A stretch of 64,000 nt of DNA from Microbacterium salsuginis (GCF_012524205.1 NZ_JABACI010000002.1:248001-312000), one strand, 5' to 3'; counted from the first letter of the stretch, positions 32,360-43,437 are shown. Made by a program: numbers and translations. The notes: generated from the sequence alone by a model not told the origin.

Positions 32360-32965
32360 TCAGGGCAGCGCGGGCGCCTCATCGGCGCGGATCCAGGCGA
32401 CCGCAGCGAACGGCACGATCCGGTAGCCCGACACCGCCTCCGCGCGGCGCGCGGCGCCGGGGTCGTGCAGCGCGAGGTCGAAGTGATCCACGCCGGCACG
32501 ATCGATCGTCCCGGTGAAGGACCTGCCCGATGAGAGATGCACCGCGACGCCCGCGCGTCGTCGCACGAGGTCGCGCAGCACGAATCCGAATGTGAGGCGC
32601 TCGGCGAGCGCCGGCCGGGCGGGCGCAGGCCGTGCCGTCCGCAGCAGGTCGGCGTGGGGCATCCCGATCGCCACGATCGCCCCGATCGGCACGAGAACGG
32701 CGCCGGCACGACCCTCTGCCGGAGCGAGCGCCACCCAGTCGGCGCCCACGCCGGTCACCCCGGCGCGCAGGGTCGTGCCGTCGGCGAGCTCGAACACGGC
32801 GCCCGGCGCACCCGCCTCGCCGCCGGTGAGCAACGTCAGCCGCTCAGTGAGGGCCACCCGCGACAGGCGCAGCCGCTCCGCCTCCGTGTCGAGCGCGGCC
32901 CGTTCGGCCTCCCATTCGGAGGCGAGCTGATCCTCGAGGTCGTCGAAGAAGCGATCCCAGCGCAC
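32360..32965 (-). CDS. Uncharacterised protein with helical N-terminus and two beta-rich segments
   Basis: This 201-residue soluble protein starts with an acidic helix (WDRFFDDLEDQLASEWEAERAALDTEAERLRL). Two beta-rich repeats follow: FELADGTTLRAGVTGVGADWVALAPAEG at about 58-85 and VHLSSGRSFTGTIDRAGVDHFDLAL at about 140-165. Both have the rhythm of small SH3/Sm-like barrels, each reading 'X-L-x-D/S-G-x-x-x-x-G-x-h-x-x-h-G-x-D'. I do not recognise a named family. The GTG at 32965 lies 6 nt after TAGCCT. The same kind of protein sits near Rv3235-like genes in relatives as far as I recall, but I cannot verify this. Confidence 0.65.
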   Translation of the reverse strand: MRWDRFFDDLEDQLASEWEAERAALDTEAERLRLSRVALTERLTLLTGGEAGAPGAVFELADGTTLRAGVTGVGADWVALAPAEGRAGAVLVPIGAIVAIGMPHADLLRTARPAPARPALAERLTFGFVLRDLVRRRAGVAVHLSSGRSFTGTIDRAGVDHFDLALHDPGAARRAEAVSGYRIVPFAAVAWIRADEAPALP

Positions 32966-32971
32966 TCAGCG

Positions 32972-32977
32972 AGGCTA
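32972..32977 (-). promoter_or_regulatory. -10 hexamer (TAGCCT) of the 32.4-33.0 kb gene
   Basis: On the minus strand, TAGCCT then CGCTGA then the GTG at 32965; the gap is 6 nt. Confidence 0.48.
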
Positions 32978-33004
32978 GGGCAATCCCCGCGGCGGGCCAC
33001 CGAG

Positions 33005-33013
33005 TTATCCACA
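33005..33013 (+). promoter_or_regulatory. Second perfect DnaA-box-like site TTATCCACA
   Basis: This is an exact TTATCCACA about 1.05 kb from the first copy and in the same orientation. It lies in the divergent gap between two uncharacterised genes. Confidence 0.4.
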
Positions 33014-33031
33014 GGAACCGGGCCGCGGATT

Positions 33032-33061
33032 TTCCTGAGAGTTCGCCGTGTGTTGTACTGT
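33032..33061 (+). promoter_or_regulatory. Promoter of Rv3235-like gene
   Basis: TTCCTG (33032-33037) and TACTGT (33056-33061) are separated by 18 nt, 35 nt before the ATG. Unlike many neighbours this gene would have a short leader. Confidence 0.45.
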
Positions 33062-33096
33062 CCCCAAGACATCCCCCACTGTCGAGATAGGCACCC

Positions 33097-33534
33097 ATGG
33101 CAACGACGCCCGCGGGCTCGGTCCGCGTCTCCCATGCGCCGCGCGGCGCGGAACTCTCCGAGTTCTTCGCCCCGCAGCGCACACCGTCCACGGCGCTCCC
33201 CGATCCGGAGCCCTTCCTGCGCAACCTCACCAGGGGCGTCCTCGAAGTCCTGGCGGGCGTGCGCGAGGTCGATCAGCTCGCGCGATGGCTCACCGAAGAC
33301 CCGTACCGCAAGCTGGTGACGCGTTCGAACCTCGCCACCCGGGCGCGCAGCGCGCGCGGCGTGCCGGCGAAGCGGCCGGCGCATGCGATCCTCTCGGTGC
33401 ACGAGTCCTCCCCCGCCGACGGCGTGATCGAGGCGGTCGTCATCGTGCAGGGGCCGGCGCGCACCCGCGCGGTGGCCATGCGCCTGGAGGGCATGGACGG
33501 GCGCTGGCGCGCGACATCCCTCGCCCTGCTCTGA
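33097..33534 (+). CDS. Rv3235-family protein
   Basis: This 145-residue protein matches the Rv3235 family, an actinobacterial group of unknown function always found near secA. The conserved core runs from about residue 38 (PEPFLRNLTRGVLEVLAGVREVDQLARWL), with TEDPYRKL after it. It ends in a small beta domain (VIEAVVIVQGPARTRAVAMRLEGMDGRWRATSLALL) that looks like the nucleic-acid or translocase-facing face of a SecB/NTF2-like fold; that last point is only an impression. Length is typical. Position between the pdtaS group and secA matches M. tuberculosis. Confidence 0.85.
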   Translation: MATTPAGSVRVSHAPRGAELSEFFAPQRTPSTALPDPEPFLRNLTRGVLEVLAGVREVDQLARWLTEDPYRKLVTRSNLATRARSARGVPAKRPAHAILSVHESSPADGVIEAVVIVQGPARTRAVAMRLEGMDGRWRATSLALL

Positions 33535-33555
33535 GCACGGGTCCCGACAGGCGAA

Positions 33556-33585
33556 CGGGCCGACCCCAGCGTCGTGGCCGGCCCG
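33556..33585. terminator. Hairpin between convergent genes
   Basis: CGGGCCG (33556-33562) pairs with CGGCCCG (33579-33585) across 16 nt. It lies between the Rv3235-like gene and the convergent 33.6-kb gene. The plus strand continues with ATCGTCACTTCTC. Confidence 0.5.
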
Positions 33586-33589
33586 ATCG

Positions 33590-33946
33590 TCACTTCTCGT
33601 CGTCTTCGTCGATCAGGCGCAGAAGCGCCTTCAGAGCGTCGCGGATCTCATAGTGGTCGTACTGCCCCGCCCGGCTCTCGGCTGAGATGACTCCCGCGCG
33701 GTGCACGCGCCGGAAGTCCCCGACCGGGAACGAGTACGCCCCCTTGGTCTCGGGGTCCTCGCGGCGATCGATGCCGAGATGCCAGTGCGAGAACTCCGTC
33801 CAGCCCTCGCGTTCGATGAAGGCGTTCTCCTCATCGGCCGTCGGCGCAGCCTCCGACCAGTCGTCCCGTTCGTCGCGGACGACCTTGCCCTGGCGGATGA
33901 GTGCCCGCGCGTGCCGCAAGGCGGGCTGATTCAGTTGAATGGCCAT
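33590..33946 (-). CDS. Uncharacterised acidic protein (118 aa)
   Basis: This 118-residue soluble protein starts MAIQLNQPALRHARALIRQG and carries the block GWTEFSHWHLGIDRREDPETKG. It ends in an acidic tail (LLRLIDEDDEK). It looks complete and globular and belongs to a conserved hypothetical group in Actinobacteria; I know no function. The ATG lies 6 nt after TAGCCT, which supports the start. It is convergent with the Rv3235-like gene. Confidence 0.72.
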   Translation of the reverse strand: MAIQLNQPALRHARALIRQGKVVRDERDDWSEAAPTADEENAFIEREGWTEFSHWHLGIDRREDPETKGAYSFPVGDFRRVHRAGVISAESRAGQYDHYEIRDALKALLRLIDEDDEK

Positions 33947-33952
33947 GCCGCG

Positions 33953-33958
33953 AGGCTA
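33953..33958 (-). promoter_or_regulatory. -10 hexamer (TAGCCT) of the 33.6-kb gene
   Basis: On the minus strand, TAGCCT then CGCGGC then the ATG at 33946; the gap is 6 nt. Confidence 0.48.
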
Positions 33959-34018
33959 GGAACGAGCACCGCTGTCACGGAAGGGGTTGACGAACGCCCC
34001 GAAGCCGCTCTCACGACC

Positions 34019-35245
34019 TCACTGCTTGTACGACGACAGGAAGTTGCCCAGCCGTTCGACGGCCTCCGAGAGCACTCGCGCCTCGGGCAGCGTCACGATC
34101 CTGAGATGATCCGGTGTCGGCCAGTTGAAACCTGTTCCCTGCACCAGGAGCACGTGCTCGGCCACGAGGAAGTCGTAGACGAGCTTGGCATCGTCGCGGA
34201 TCTCGTAGACCTCGGGATCCAGCCGCGGGAACGCGTAGAGCGCACCCTGCGGCTTGATGCACGTGACACCGGGGATCCGCTCGAGACCCTCCCACGCGGC
34301 ATCCCTCTGCTCGTGAAGACGTCCAGTCGGAGCGACCAGCGCCTCGATCGACTGCACCCCCGAGAGCGCCGCCTGCACGGCGTGCTGCGCCGGGACGTTG
34401 GGGCACAGCCGCGTCGAGGCGAGGAGCTGGATGCCCTCGAGGAAGCCGGCGGCGTGCTTCTTCGGTCCGGTGATGACGAGCCAGCCCGAGCGGAACCCCG
34501 CCACCCGGTAGGTCTTGGACAGGCCGTTGAACGTCAGGCACAGCAGATCCGGGGCAAGCGTCGCCAGCGGGATGTGCTGTGCGTCGTCGTACAGGATCCG
34601 GTCGTAGATCTCATCCGAGAGCAGCAGCAGCGAGTGCTCGCGGGCGATCTCGACGATGCCCTGCAGCACGTCGCGCGTGTAGACCGCGCCGGTCGGGTTG
34701 TTGGGATTGATGACGACGATCGCCTTGGTGCCCGGCGTGATCTTGGCGCGGATGTCTTCGAGGTCCGGCTGCCAGCCGTTCTCGTTGTCGCAGCGATAGT
34801 GCACCGGCGTGCCGTCGGCGAGGCTCGTCATCGCTGTCCACAGCGGGTAGTCCGGAGCCGGGATCAGCACCTCGTCGCCCTCGTCGAGGAGAGCCTGCAT
34901 CGTCATGGTGATGAGCTCCGACACGCCGTTGCCGAGGTAGACGTCGTCGGGGTCGAACTGCGGGAAGCCCGGCTCCTGCTCGTAACGCGAGACGACCGCG
35001 CGACGCGCGGACATGATGCCCTTGCTGTCGCTATAGCCGTGCGCGTGCGGCACCGCCTCGATCATGTCGCGCACGATCTGGAACGGCGCCTCGAAGCCGA
35101 ACACCGCGGGATTGCCGGTGTTCAGCTTGAGGATCGAGTGCCCCTCGTTCTCCAGCCGGTCGGCCTCGGCCAGTGCCTGCCCACGGATCTCGTAGAGAAC
35201 GTTCTTGAGCTTGCTGGACTGGTCGAGAGAGCGGAGTGGACTCAT
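34019..35245 (-). CDS. alaA: Class I aminotransferase, AlaA-like
   Basis: This 408-residue fold-type I PLP enzyme has the PLP lysine in NGLSKTYRVAGFRSGW (about residue 238). The cofactor-ring aspartate and asparagine are in VVINPNNPTGAVY, and the substrate arginine lies near the C-terminus (PDHLRIVTLP). The N-terminal LNTGNPAVFGFEAP and YSDSKGIMSARRAVV blocks match the glutamate-pyruvate (alanine) transaminase AlaA/YfbQ and the Rv0337c-like aspC group. ATG 35245 is preceded by TATCCT at a 6-nt gap and by GAGG. A longer in-frame start at 35278 would add 11 residues with no support. Confidence 0.88.
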   Translation of the reverse strand: MSPLRSLDQSSKLKNVLYEIRGQALAEADRLENEGHSILKLNTGNPAVFGFEAPFQIVRDMIEAVPHAHGYSDSKGIMSARRAVVSRYEQEPGFPQFDPDDVYLGNGVSELITMTMQALLDEGDEVLIPAPDYPLWTAMTSLADGTPVHYRCDNENGWQPDLEDIRAKITPGTKAIVVINPNNPTGAVYTRDVLQGIVEIAREHSLLLLSDEIYDRILYDDAQHIPLATLAPDLLCLTFNGLSKTYRVAGFRSGWLVITGPKKHAAGFLEGIQLLASTRLCPNVPAQHAVQAALSGVQSIEALVAPTGRLHEQRDAAWEGLERIPGVTCIKPQGALYAFPRLDPEVYEIRDDAKLVYDFLVAEHVLLVQGTGFNWPTPDHLRIVTLPEARVLSEAVERLGNFLSSYKQ

Positions 35246-35251
35246 CGCCTC

Positions 35252-35257
35252 AGGATA
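35252..35257 (-). promoter_or_regulatory. alaA: -10 hexamer (TATCCT) of alaA
   Basis: On the minus strand, TATCCT then GAGGCG then the ATG at 35245. The GAGG within the gap could also serve as a very close ribosome binding site. Confidence 0.45.
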
Positions 35258-35308
35258 TCCGCGCCGGGTCGGGTCCAATCGACCGCCCGTGGCCCGGACG
35301 GCCCGTCG

Positions 35309-35383
35309 CGAGATCAGGTGATCTCGCCAGCGCAGGACGTTCCGCGCGAGATCGTCCTACCTCGGCGAAATCACCTGATCTCG
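35309..35383. repeat. Long imperfect inverted repeat between secA and alaA
   Basis: The 20-nt arms CGAGATCAGGTGATCTCGCC (35309-35328) and GGCGAAATCACCTGATCTCG (35364-35383) are complementary at 19 positions, with a 35-nt spacer. The first arm is itself a palindrome (GAGATCA-GG-TGATCTC). It lies just downstream of the secA stop and could end secA transcription, but it has no T-tract. Confidence 0.75.
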
Positions 35384-35403
35384 ATGTGACCCGAACGCGG
35401 CGC

Positions 35404-38241
<2,838 letters not shown>

Positions 38242-38368
38242 GGAGTGTCTCCATCTGTCGGGTGGCGCGATCGGCGCCGGTGCCGCCGGGACGCATGGCC
38301 CCAGGCATACCTGCCTATGTTATCCACCCGTGACCTTGACGTGCGCTGGGTGAGGACAGCATGGAGAT

Positions 38369-38941
38369 GTGAGAAGACGACGGCCGCGCGGGATGCCGGT
38401 GCCCTGGCGGGCAGTCGTGGTCGCAGCGTTCGCGCTCAGCGTGACGGCCTGCGCGTCGCACCCCGAGGCCGTGCCCGTGCCGCCGCCGGTGACGCCGCCG
38501 TCGCAGGCGGTTGCGGCGGTGGACTGCTCCGCCGAATGGGACGTCGGCTGGGGTGCCGTGCCAGACGGCTTCGAGCCGGTCGCCGTGTACGTGTGCGATC
38601 CCGTGCTCGAGCTCGCACCCCGGCCCGACGCCCCGCTGGAGTTGATCACTCCGGAGCAGTTCGCGGAGGCTCCCCCTGACGCGCCCGAACCGGCTCTGAC
38701 TGCCGAGCCGGTCGAGCCGCGTCGGCTCGAAGGCGATCTCGCGCCGCTCCTGGCGGCGTTCGCGGTGCCGAACGACCCGAAGTGGCCGGGGCCGTGCTCG
38801 GCGATCGGCGTGATCGTTCCCGACGTCTGGCTCGTCGACGCCGATGGCCGGGCGATCCGACCCGCGTACCCGGTCGATGGATGCAACATCCCGAAGCCGG
38901 GCGTGACCGAGGCGCTCGACGAGCTGACCGCCGCCGGCTGA
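38369..38941 (+). CDS. Putative lipoprotein, unknown function
   Basis: This 190-residue protein has a lipoprotein signal: basic start (MRRRRPRG), hydrophobic stretch AVVVAAFALS, and lipobox SVTAC with Cys28. The mature part is rich in Pro, Ala and acidic residues and contains four more cysteines (about 50, 71, 146 and 169), which could form two disulphides. No known domain is recognised. The GTG start follows GGAG closely. It is divergent from secA and followed after 100 nt by the PadR/ABC operon. Confidence 0.72.
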   Translation: MRRRRPRGMPVPWRAVVVAAFALSVTACASHPEAVPVPPPVTPPSQAVAAVDCSAEWDVGWGAVPDGFEPVAVYVCDPVLELAPRPDAPLELITPEQFAEAPPDAPEPALTAEPVEPRRLEGDLAPLLAAFAVPNDPKWPGPCSAIGVIVPDVWLVDADGRAIRPAYPVDGCNIPKPGVTEALDELTAAG

Positions 38942-38984
38942 GCTGACCGTCGCCGACACGGGCGGTCATGACCTCCGCTCATTT

Positions 38985-39023
38985 CCCGGTATGTATATAC
39001 TCGGCAATTACATACCCGGTATG
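38985..39023 (+). promoter_or_regulatory. Candidate PadR operator and promoter
   Basis: GGTATGTA (38988-38995) and TACATACC (39009-39016) are perfect 8-nt inverted arms. CCCGGTATG is also repeated directly at 38985-38993 and 39015-39023, 30 nt apart. The ATGT...ACAT core is typical of PadR sites. It lies 18 nt before the PadR ATG, whose ribosome binding site is GAAGGAG. Autorepression is likely. Confidence 0.65.
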
Positions 39024-39040
39024 CACCGAAGGAGTCCCGG

Positions 39041-39640
39041 ATGTCGGTACGACAGAGCCTGCTCGCGATCCTCGATCAGGGGCCGTGCTACGGCTACCAG
39101 CTGCGGGCGGAATTCGACCGCCGCACCGGGTCGACCTGGCCGCTGAACGTGGGTCAGATCTACAACACGCTGGATCGCCTGGAACGCGACGGGCTCGTCG
39201 AGAAGGGCGACGTCGACGAGCACGGGCACGTCTACTGGCAGATCACGGATGCCGGCACCGCCGAGATGCGCTCGTGGCTGGACTCCCCCGTGCAGCGCGG
39301 GCAGGGCACGCGAGACGAGCTCGCGATCAAACTCGCGATCGCGATGACCCTTCCGGGGGTGGATGTCGCGGCAATCATCCAGACGCAGCGCCGATCGTCG
39401 CTCGCGCAGCTGCAGGAACTCAACCGTGCGAAGTACGCCGGCTCGAACCCCGACGGTCCTGAGGAGCTCGCCTGGTCGCTCGTCGTCGATTCGATGATCT
39501 TCGCGGCCGAGGCCGAGGTGCGCTGGCTCGACCACACCGAGCAGCGTCTGGCGCTGCATCCCGACCACGCGATGGCCCTCGAGCTGTCGACCGACAAACC
39601 CAAGCGCGGCCGCCCGGCGAAGGCCGAGGCATCCGCATGA
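39041..39640 (+). CDS. PadR-family transcriptional regulator
   Basis: This 199-residue protein has a PadR winged helix at about 1-85. The diagnostic start is SLLAILDQGPCYGYQLRAEFDRRTG, followed by NVGQIYNTLDRLERDGLV and the wing (DEHGHVYWQITDAG). The C-terminal half (about 95-185) is the helical dimerisation domain of subfamily s1. It ends in a basic KPKRGRPAKAEA tail that resembles an AT-hook. PadR proteins are usually repressors of an adjacent transporter. The stop overlaps the ABC ATPase start by four bases, so it is the first gene of the transporter operon and probably regulates it. Confidence 0.92.
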   Translation: MSVRQSLLAILDQGPCYGYQLRAEFDRRTGSTWPLNVGQIYNTLDRLERDGLVEKGDVDEHGHVYWQITDAGTAEMRSWLDSPVQRGQGTRDELAIKLAIAMTLPGVDVAAIIQTQRRSSLAQLQELNRAKYAGSNPDGPEELAWSLVVDSMIFAAEAEVRWLDHTEQRLALHPDHAMALELSTDKPKRGRPAKAEASA

Positions 39641-40353
39641 CCGACGCGGTGCTGCGGCTCATCGGCGTGACGCAGCAGTACGGCCACGGCGAGACCGCCG
39701 TCTCGGCGCTCTCGGGCGTCGACTTCGAGGTGCGGCAGGGCGAACTCGTCGCGGTCATGGGGCCGTCCGGCTCGGGCAAGTCGACGCTGCTGACGATCGC
39801 GGGAGGTCTGGCGACGCCGACCACGGGCGAGGTCGTGATCGAAGGATCCTTCCTCAGCGAGCAGAACGCCAAGCAGCTCGCCCAGCTGCGGCGACGGTCG
39901 CTCGGCTTCGTGTTCCAGGACTTCAACCTCATCCCGACGCTCACCGCCCTCGAGAACGTCACGCTCCCGCTCGAGCTCGACGGGTTCCGCGCCCGCGTCG
40001 CCCGTCGCGCCGGCCGGGATGCGCTGGCCTCGGTCGGACTGGCCGACAAGGCCGCCGCGTACCCCGACGATCTCTCCGGCGGACAGCAGCAGCGCGTCGC
40101 GATCGCGCGCGCGGTGGTCGGGGGCAGGAGGCTGATCCTCGCCGACGAGCCGACAGGAGCCCTGGACTCGGTGACCGGCGAGATGGTGCTGAAGATGCTG
40201 CGCGCGAGGGTGGATGCCGGAGCCGCCGGCATCCTCGTCACCCATGAGGCGCGCCATGCCGCCTTCGCCGACCGGATCGTGTTCCTGCGCGACGGCCGGA
40301 TCGTCGACGAGTCGCGTCGGGACGCCGCCGACACGCTGCTGGCCGCGCGATGA
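39637..40353 (+). CDS. ABC transporter ATP-binding protein (MacB/LolD-like)
   Basis: This 238-residue ATPase has Walker A GPSGSGKSTLL (about residues 44-54), the Q-loop FVFQDFNLIPTLTALENV, signature LSGGQQQRVAIARA, Walker B LILADEPTGALDS and the H-loop VTHEARHAA. The FNLIPTLTA and TGALDS sequences place it with the LolD/MacB/YknY subfamily, which pairs with FtsX-type permeases. It is enclosed by 4-nt overlaps on both sides, with PadR before and the large permease after. Confidence 0.94.
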   Translation: MTDAVLRLIGVTQQYGHGETAVSALSGVDFEVRQGELVAVMGPSGSGKSTLLTIAGGLATPTTGEVVIEGSFLSEQNAKQLAQLRRRSLGFVFQDFNLIPTLTALENVTLPLELDGFRARVARRAGRDALASVGLADKAAAYPDDLSGGQQQRVAIARAVVGGRRLILADEPTGALDSVTGEMVLKMLRARVDAGAAGILVTHEARHAAFADRIVFLRDGRIVDESRRDAADTLLAAR

Positions 40354-43226
40354 CCGAGCTTCTGGAGGCGCCGGTCGAGGCATCCGGAACCGACGACAGG
40401 GCGACGGATGCCGCCCCCCGGCGCGGCGGCGGATGGGCGAGGTGGCGCGTCGCAGCGCGGCTGGCACGCCGCCAGGTCGTGCGGGCGAAAGGATCGAGCG
40501 TCCTGGTCGTGGCGCTGATCGCCCTGCCGATCGCGGCGATGAGCGCGTACTCGGTGTACGCGATGAGCTCCGTCGGCACTCCCGAGGAGCAGGCCACCGT
40601 CGAGCTCGGTGCCATGCAGGCGTGGGTCGCACCGGTGGGCGTACCCGATGCCGGGTTCTGGCAGGCACCCACGCAGCCCGACTGGAACGGCTACCCCGCC
40701 ACCGAGAACGGCGGCTGGGAAGCGCCGGACGGCGCGCCGCTCGAAGATCCGTCAGGGTCGCTCCCGGGTGGGACGGCGACGATCGAGCTGACTCACGGCG
40801 AGGCGACCGTCGAGACAGTGGGCGGCACCGCCCGCCTCGAAGCGTGGGGCGGTCCTGCGTGGGATCGGCGATTCGAAGGCCGATTCGACCTTGCGGACGG
40901 CGCCCGGGTGACGGCGCCCGGCGAGGCGATGGTGACCGAGGCCGCGCTGGAGCGGCTGGGCATCGCGATCGGCGGCGAGCTGACGATCGAGGGGGCGGAT
41001 CCGTCCGGTACCTACACGGTCGTCGGCACGCTGGATGCCGCGACTCTTCCCGACTCCGCTGCCGCGGTCTTCCTCCCCGACGCCGCCCTCGTCGCCGGCG
41101 AGCAGCGGTGGTATCTGCCCACGCTCCCCCTCGCCTGGAGCGACGTCGCAGCACTCAATGAGGACGGCATCGTCGCCTACTCGCGCGAGGTCGTGCTCGA
41201 CCCCCCGACCGTGACGACCGTCGAGGCTGCGAACGCTCACCAGGCGTGGCTGAACTCGATCTGGATGACGCTCACCGTGCTCGCCGTCGCCGGAGTGTTC
41301 GCCGCCTATGTGGCCGTGATGCTCGCGGGGGCCGCCTTCGCCGTCTCGGCCCGGCGACAGCAGCGCGCGCTCGCGGTGGCCGCGAGCGTGGGAGCGAGAC
41401 CGCGCGACCTGGCGCGCACCATCGCGCTGCAGGGCACGACGCTCGGTGTGATCGGAGGCGTGCTCGGCGTCGCAGGCGGCATCGGCGTCGCGGCCGCCGT
41501 CATGGGGCTCACTGCCACGGGCAGTGCGACACAGTACTGGGGGTTCCACCTGCCGTGGCCGGTGCTCGCGGGCGTCTTCGGCTTCGCAGTGCTGGTGGGC
41601 ACGGCATCCGCTCTCCTTCCGGCCAGGACGGTGACACGGTCCGACACGATCAGCGCGCTGCGGGGTGCCCGGCGGCCGCAGGTTCCGCGCGCCAACCGTC
41701 CCATCTGGGGTTCGGTGCTGCTGGTGACCGGCACCCTGATCGCGCTGGGCTCGGGGCTTGCCGCCGCGGCGCTGCACACCATGCCGGACATGGCACCTGA
41801 CTCCCCGCTGCGCGCGATCCCGCCGTTCGGGATCGTGATCGGGCCGATCCTGGTGCAGATCGGCGTGCTGATCTCGGGCGGCTGGCTGCTGTGGCGGACA
41901 TCGCGCGTGCTGTCGAGGATCGATCTCGCCGCGCGGATCGCCTCGCGGGATGCCGCGGCCAACGCCTCGCGGACCGTGCCCGCTTTCGCGGCGATCGCGG
42001 CCACGGTCTTCATCGGGGTCTTCGCGCTCGGCCAGTCCTCGATGCAGACGGCCAACACCGCGCGGACGTGGTTCTACCAGGCGCCGCTCGGAAGCCTCGC
42101 CATCGACGTGATGCCACCCGGGATGGACGGGGTGCCGACAGCCGATGCCGAACTCGCGGCTCGTGCCGCCGTGGAGCTGGCAGAGGGCGTCGGGGCGGCC
42201 GAGGCGGCGGTGATCAGCCGGCAGCAGAATGCCTGGTTCACCGCGAACGCCCAGAACGGCGCCGACGCGGAGTTCGCGATGGCGCTGCTGCCCGACCGGT
42301 ACCTGCTGGATCCGTCGGTCGAGAACAGCTTCTCCACCATGGGGCAGAGCCCGCAGAATCCCCTTTCGGTGGTGGATCCTCAGGACCTCGAGACTGCCCT
42401 GGGCACGTCGCTGTCGCCGTCGGACCTCGCCGCCTACCGCGACGGCGCCGCCCTCGTCGCCGATCCGCGCTACGTCGCCGACGGCAGCATCGAGGTGGCC
42501 GCGTGGCCGGTCGGCGACGCGAGCGAGGGCCGCATCCCCGACAACATCTGGGACCCCGCGAAGCGGCCCGCCGAGTGGGGAATGCCCGAAGTCAGCGAGC
42601 CGCTGTGGACGACGGACGTCGAAGCGGTCGTCGTCGATCTGCCCCTCCAGCCCATCTCGGTCGCGATCTCGCCCGCGACCGCGGCCCGCTCGGGAATTGT
42701 GGCGCAGCCCGAGTCCGTCATCGCGTCGTTCGCGACGCCGCCGGAGACCGTCGAAATCGACAGGTTGATGGAGCAGGCCGCCATTGCGGGCACCGCCGAT
42801 TGGGTGCTCGCGCCGCGGTATGAGTCCGGTCCGCCGAGCGATGCGGTGTGGGTCATTCCCCTGCTCGCGGCTGTCGCCGTGCTGGTGCTCGGTGCGAGCG
42901 CGGTCGCCCTCGGTCTCGCACGGTTCGAGCGACGGCCGGACGATGCCACTCTCACGGCGGTCGGCGGCACGCGTGGTCTGCGGCGCCGCATCGGATTCTG
43001 GCAAGGCCTCGTGATCGCCGGGTTCGGCACGATCGCGGGGACGGCGGCCGGCATCCTGCCGCCGATCGGATTCGCGATCCAGTCCCAAACGGACCTCCGA
43101 GTCGAGGACATCCCGTGGTGGCTGCTGGCCGGCTTGGCCGTCGGCCTCCCCCTCGCGATCGCCGCGGTGTCGTGGCTCGTCCCGCCGCGGCATCCGGATC
43201 TCACCCGCCGCACCGCGATCACGTGA
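40350..43226 (+). CDS. FtsX-type ABC transporter permease
   Basis: This 958-residue permease has a helix near residues 46-68. A large extracytoplasmic MacB-like region (about 70-300) and a three-helix FtsX core (about 310-430) follow. Two helices come near 450-520, then a second extracytoplasmic part (about 570-820) and a C-terminal FtsX core (about 830-950). This duplicated layout belongs to type VII mechanotransmission ABC systems, which handle lipids, peptides or antibiotics. It works with the preceding ATPase. The substrate is unknown; PadR control suggests response to an antimicrobial or a cell-envelope signal. The N-terminal 40 residues are cytoplasmic and acidic/basic mixed. Confidence 0.88.
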   Translation: MTELLEAPVEASGTDDRATDAAPRRGGGWARWRVAARLARRQVVRAKGSSVLVVALIALPIAAMSAYSVYAMSSVGTPEEQATVELGAMQAWVAPVGVPDAGFWQAPTQPDWNGYPATENGGWEAPDGAPLEDPSGSLPGGTATIELTHGEATVETVGGTARLEAWGGPAWDRRFEGRFDLADGARVTAPGEAMVTEAALERLGIAIGGELTIEGADPSGTYTVVGTLDAATLPDSAAAVFLPDAALVAGEQRWYLPTLPLAWSDVAALNEDGIVAYSREVVLDPPTVTTVEAANAHQAWLNSIWMTLTVLAVAGVFAAYVAVMLAGAAFAVSARRQQRALAVAASVGARPRDLARTIALQGTTLGVIGGVLGVAGGIGVAAAVMGLTATGSATQYWGFHLPWPVLAGVFGFAVLVGTASALLPARTVTRSDTISALRGARRPQVPRANRPIWGSVLLVTGTLIALGSGLAAAALHTMPDMAPDSPLRAIPPFGIVIGPILVQIGVLISGGWLLWRTSRVLSRIDLAARIASRDAAANASRTVPAFAAIAATVFIGVFALGQSSMQTANTARTWFYQAPLGSLAIDVMPPGMDGVPTADAELAARAAVELAEGVGAAEAAVISRQQNAWFTANAQNGADAEFAMALLPDRYLLDPSVENSFSTMGQSPQNPLSVVDPQDLETALGTSLSPSDLAAYRDGAALVADPRYVADGSIEVAAWPVGDASEGRIPDNIWDPAKRPAEWGMPEVSEPLWTTDVEAVVVDLPLQPISVAISPATAARSGIVAQPESVIASFATPPETVEIDRLMEQAAIAGTADWVLAPRYESGPPSDAVWVIPLLAAVAVLVLGASAVALGLARFERRPDDATLTAVGGTRGLRRRIGFWQGLVIAGFGTIAGTAAGILPPIGFAIQSQTDLRVEDIPWWLLAGLAVGLPLAIAAVSWLVPPRHPDLTRRTAIT

Positions 43227-43301
43227 GACGACCACCCCAGAGCGTCATCCCCCACTGACCTTCGCCCGGCGCTGCCGCAGCGCGCTCGGGCCTCGCCCGG
43301 C

Positions 43302-43367
43302 ACAGGTGTTCTGCGGTACACAGGCTGCCTGCAGGGGAACAGCCTGTGTGCGCCAGAACACCTGTCC
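43302..43367. repeat. Nested 12-bp and 10-bp intergenic hairpin
   Basis: ACAGGTGTTCTG (43302-43313) pairs with CAGAACACCTGT (43356-43367). Inside, ACACAGGCTG (43318-43327) pairs with CAGCCTGTGT (43342-43351). The two stems are separated by 4-nt bulges on each side, so a 66-nt structure forms between the permease and the helicase gene. No T-tract follows. Confidence 0.75.
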
Positions 43368-43437
43368 TCGGCAAGCGCGTGAAACCGACGGGATGCCGGG
43401 GCTCGAGGCATCCTGTCGCCTCACAGGCGGTACGCAC

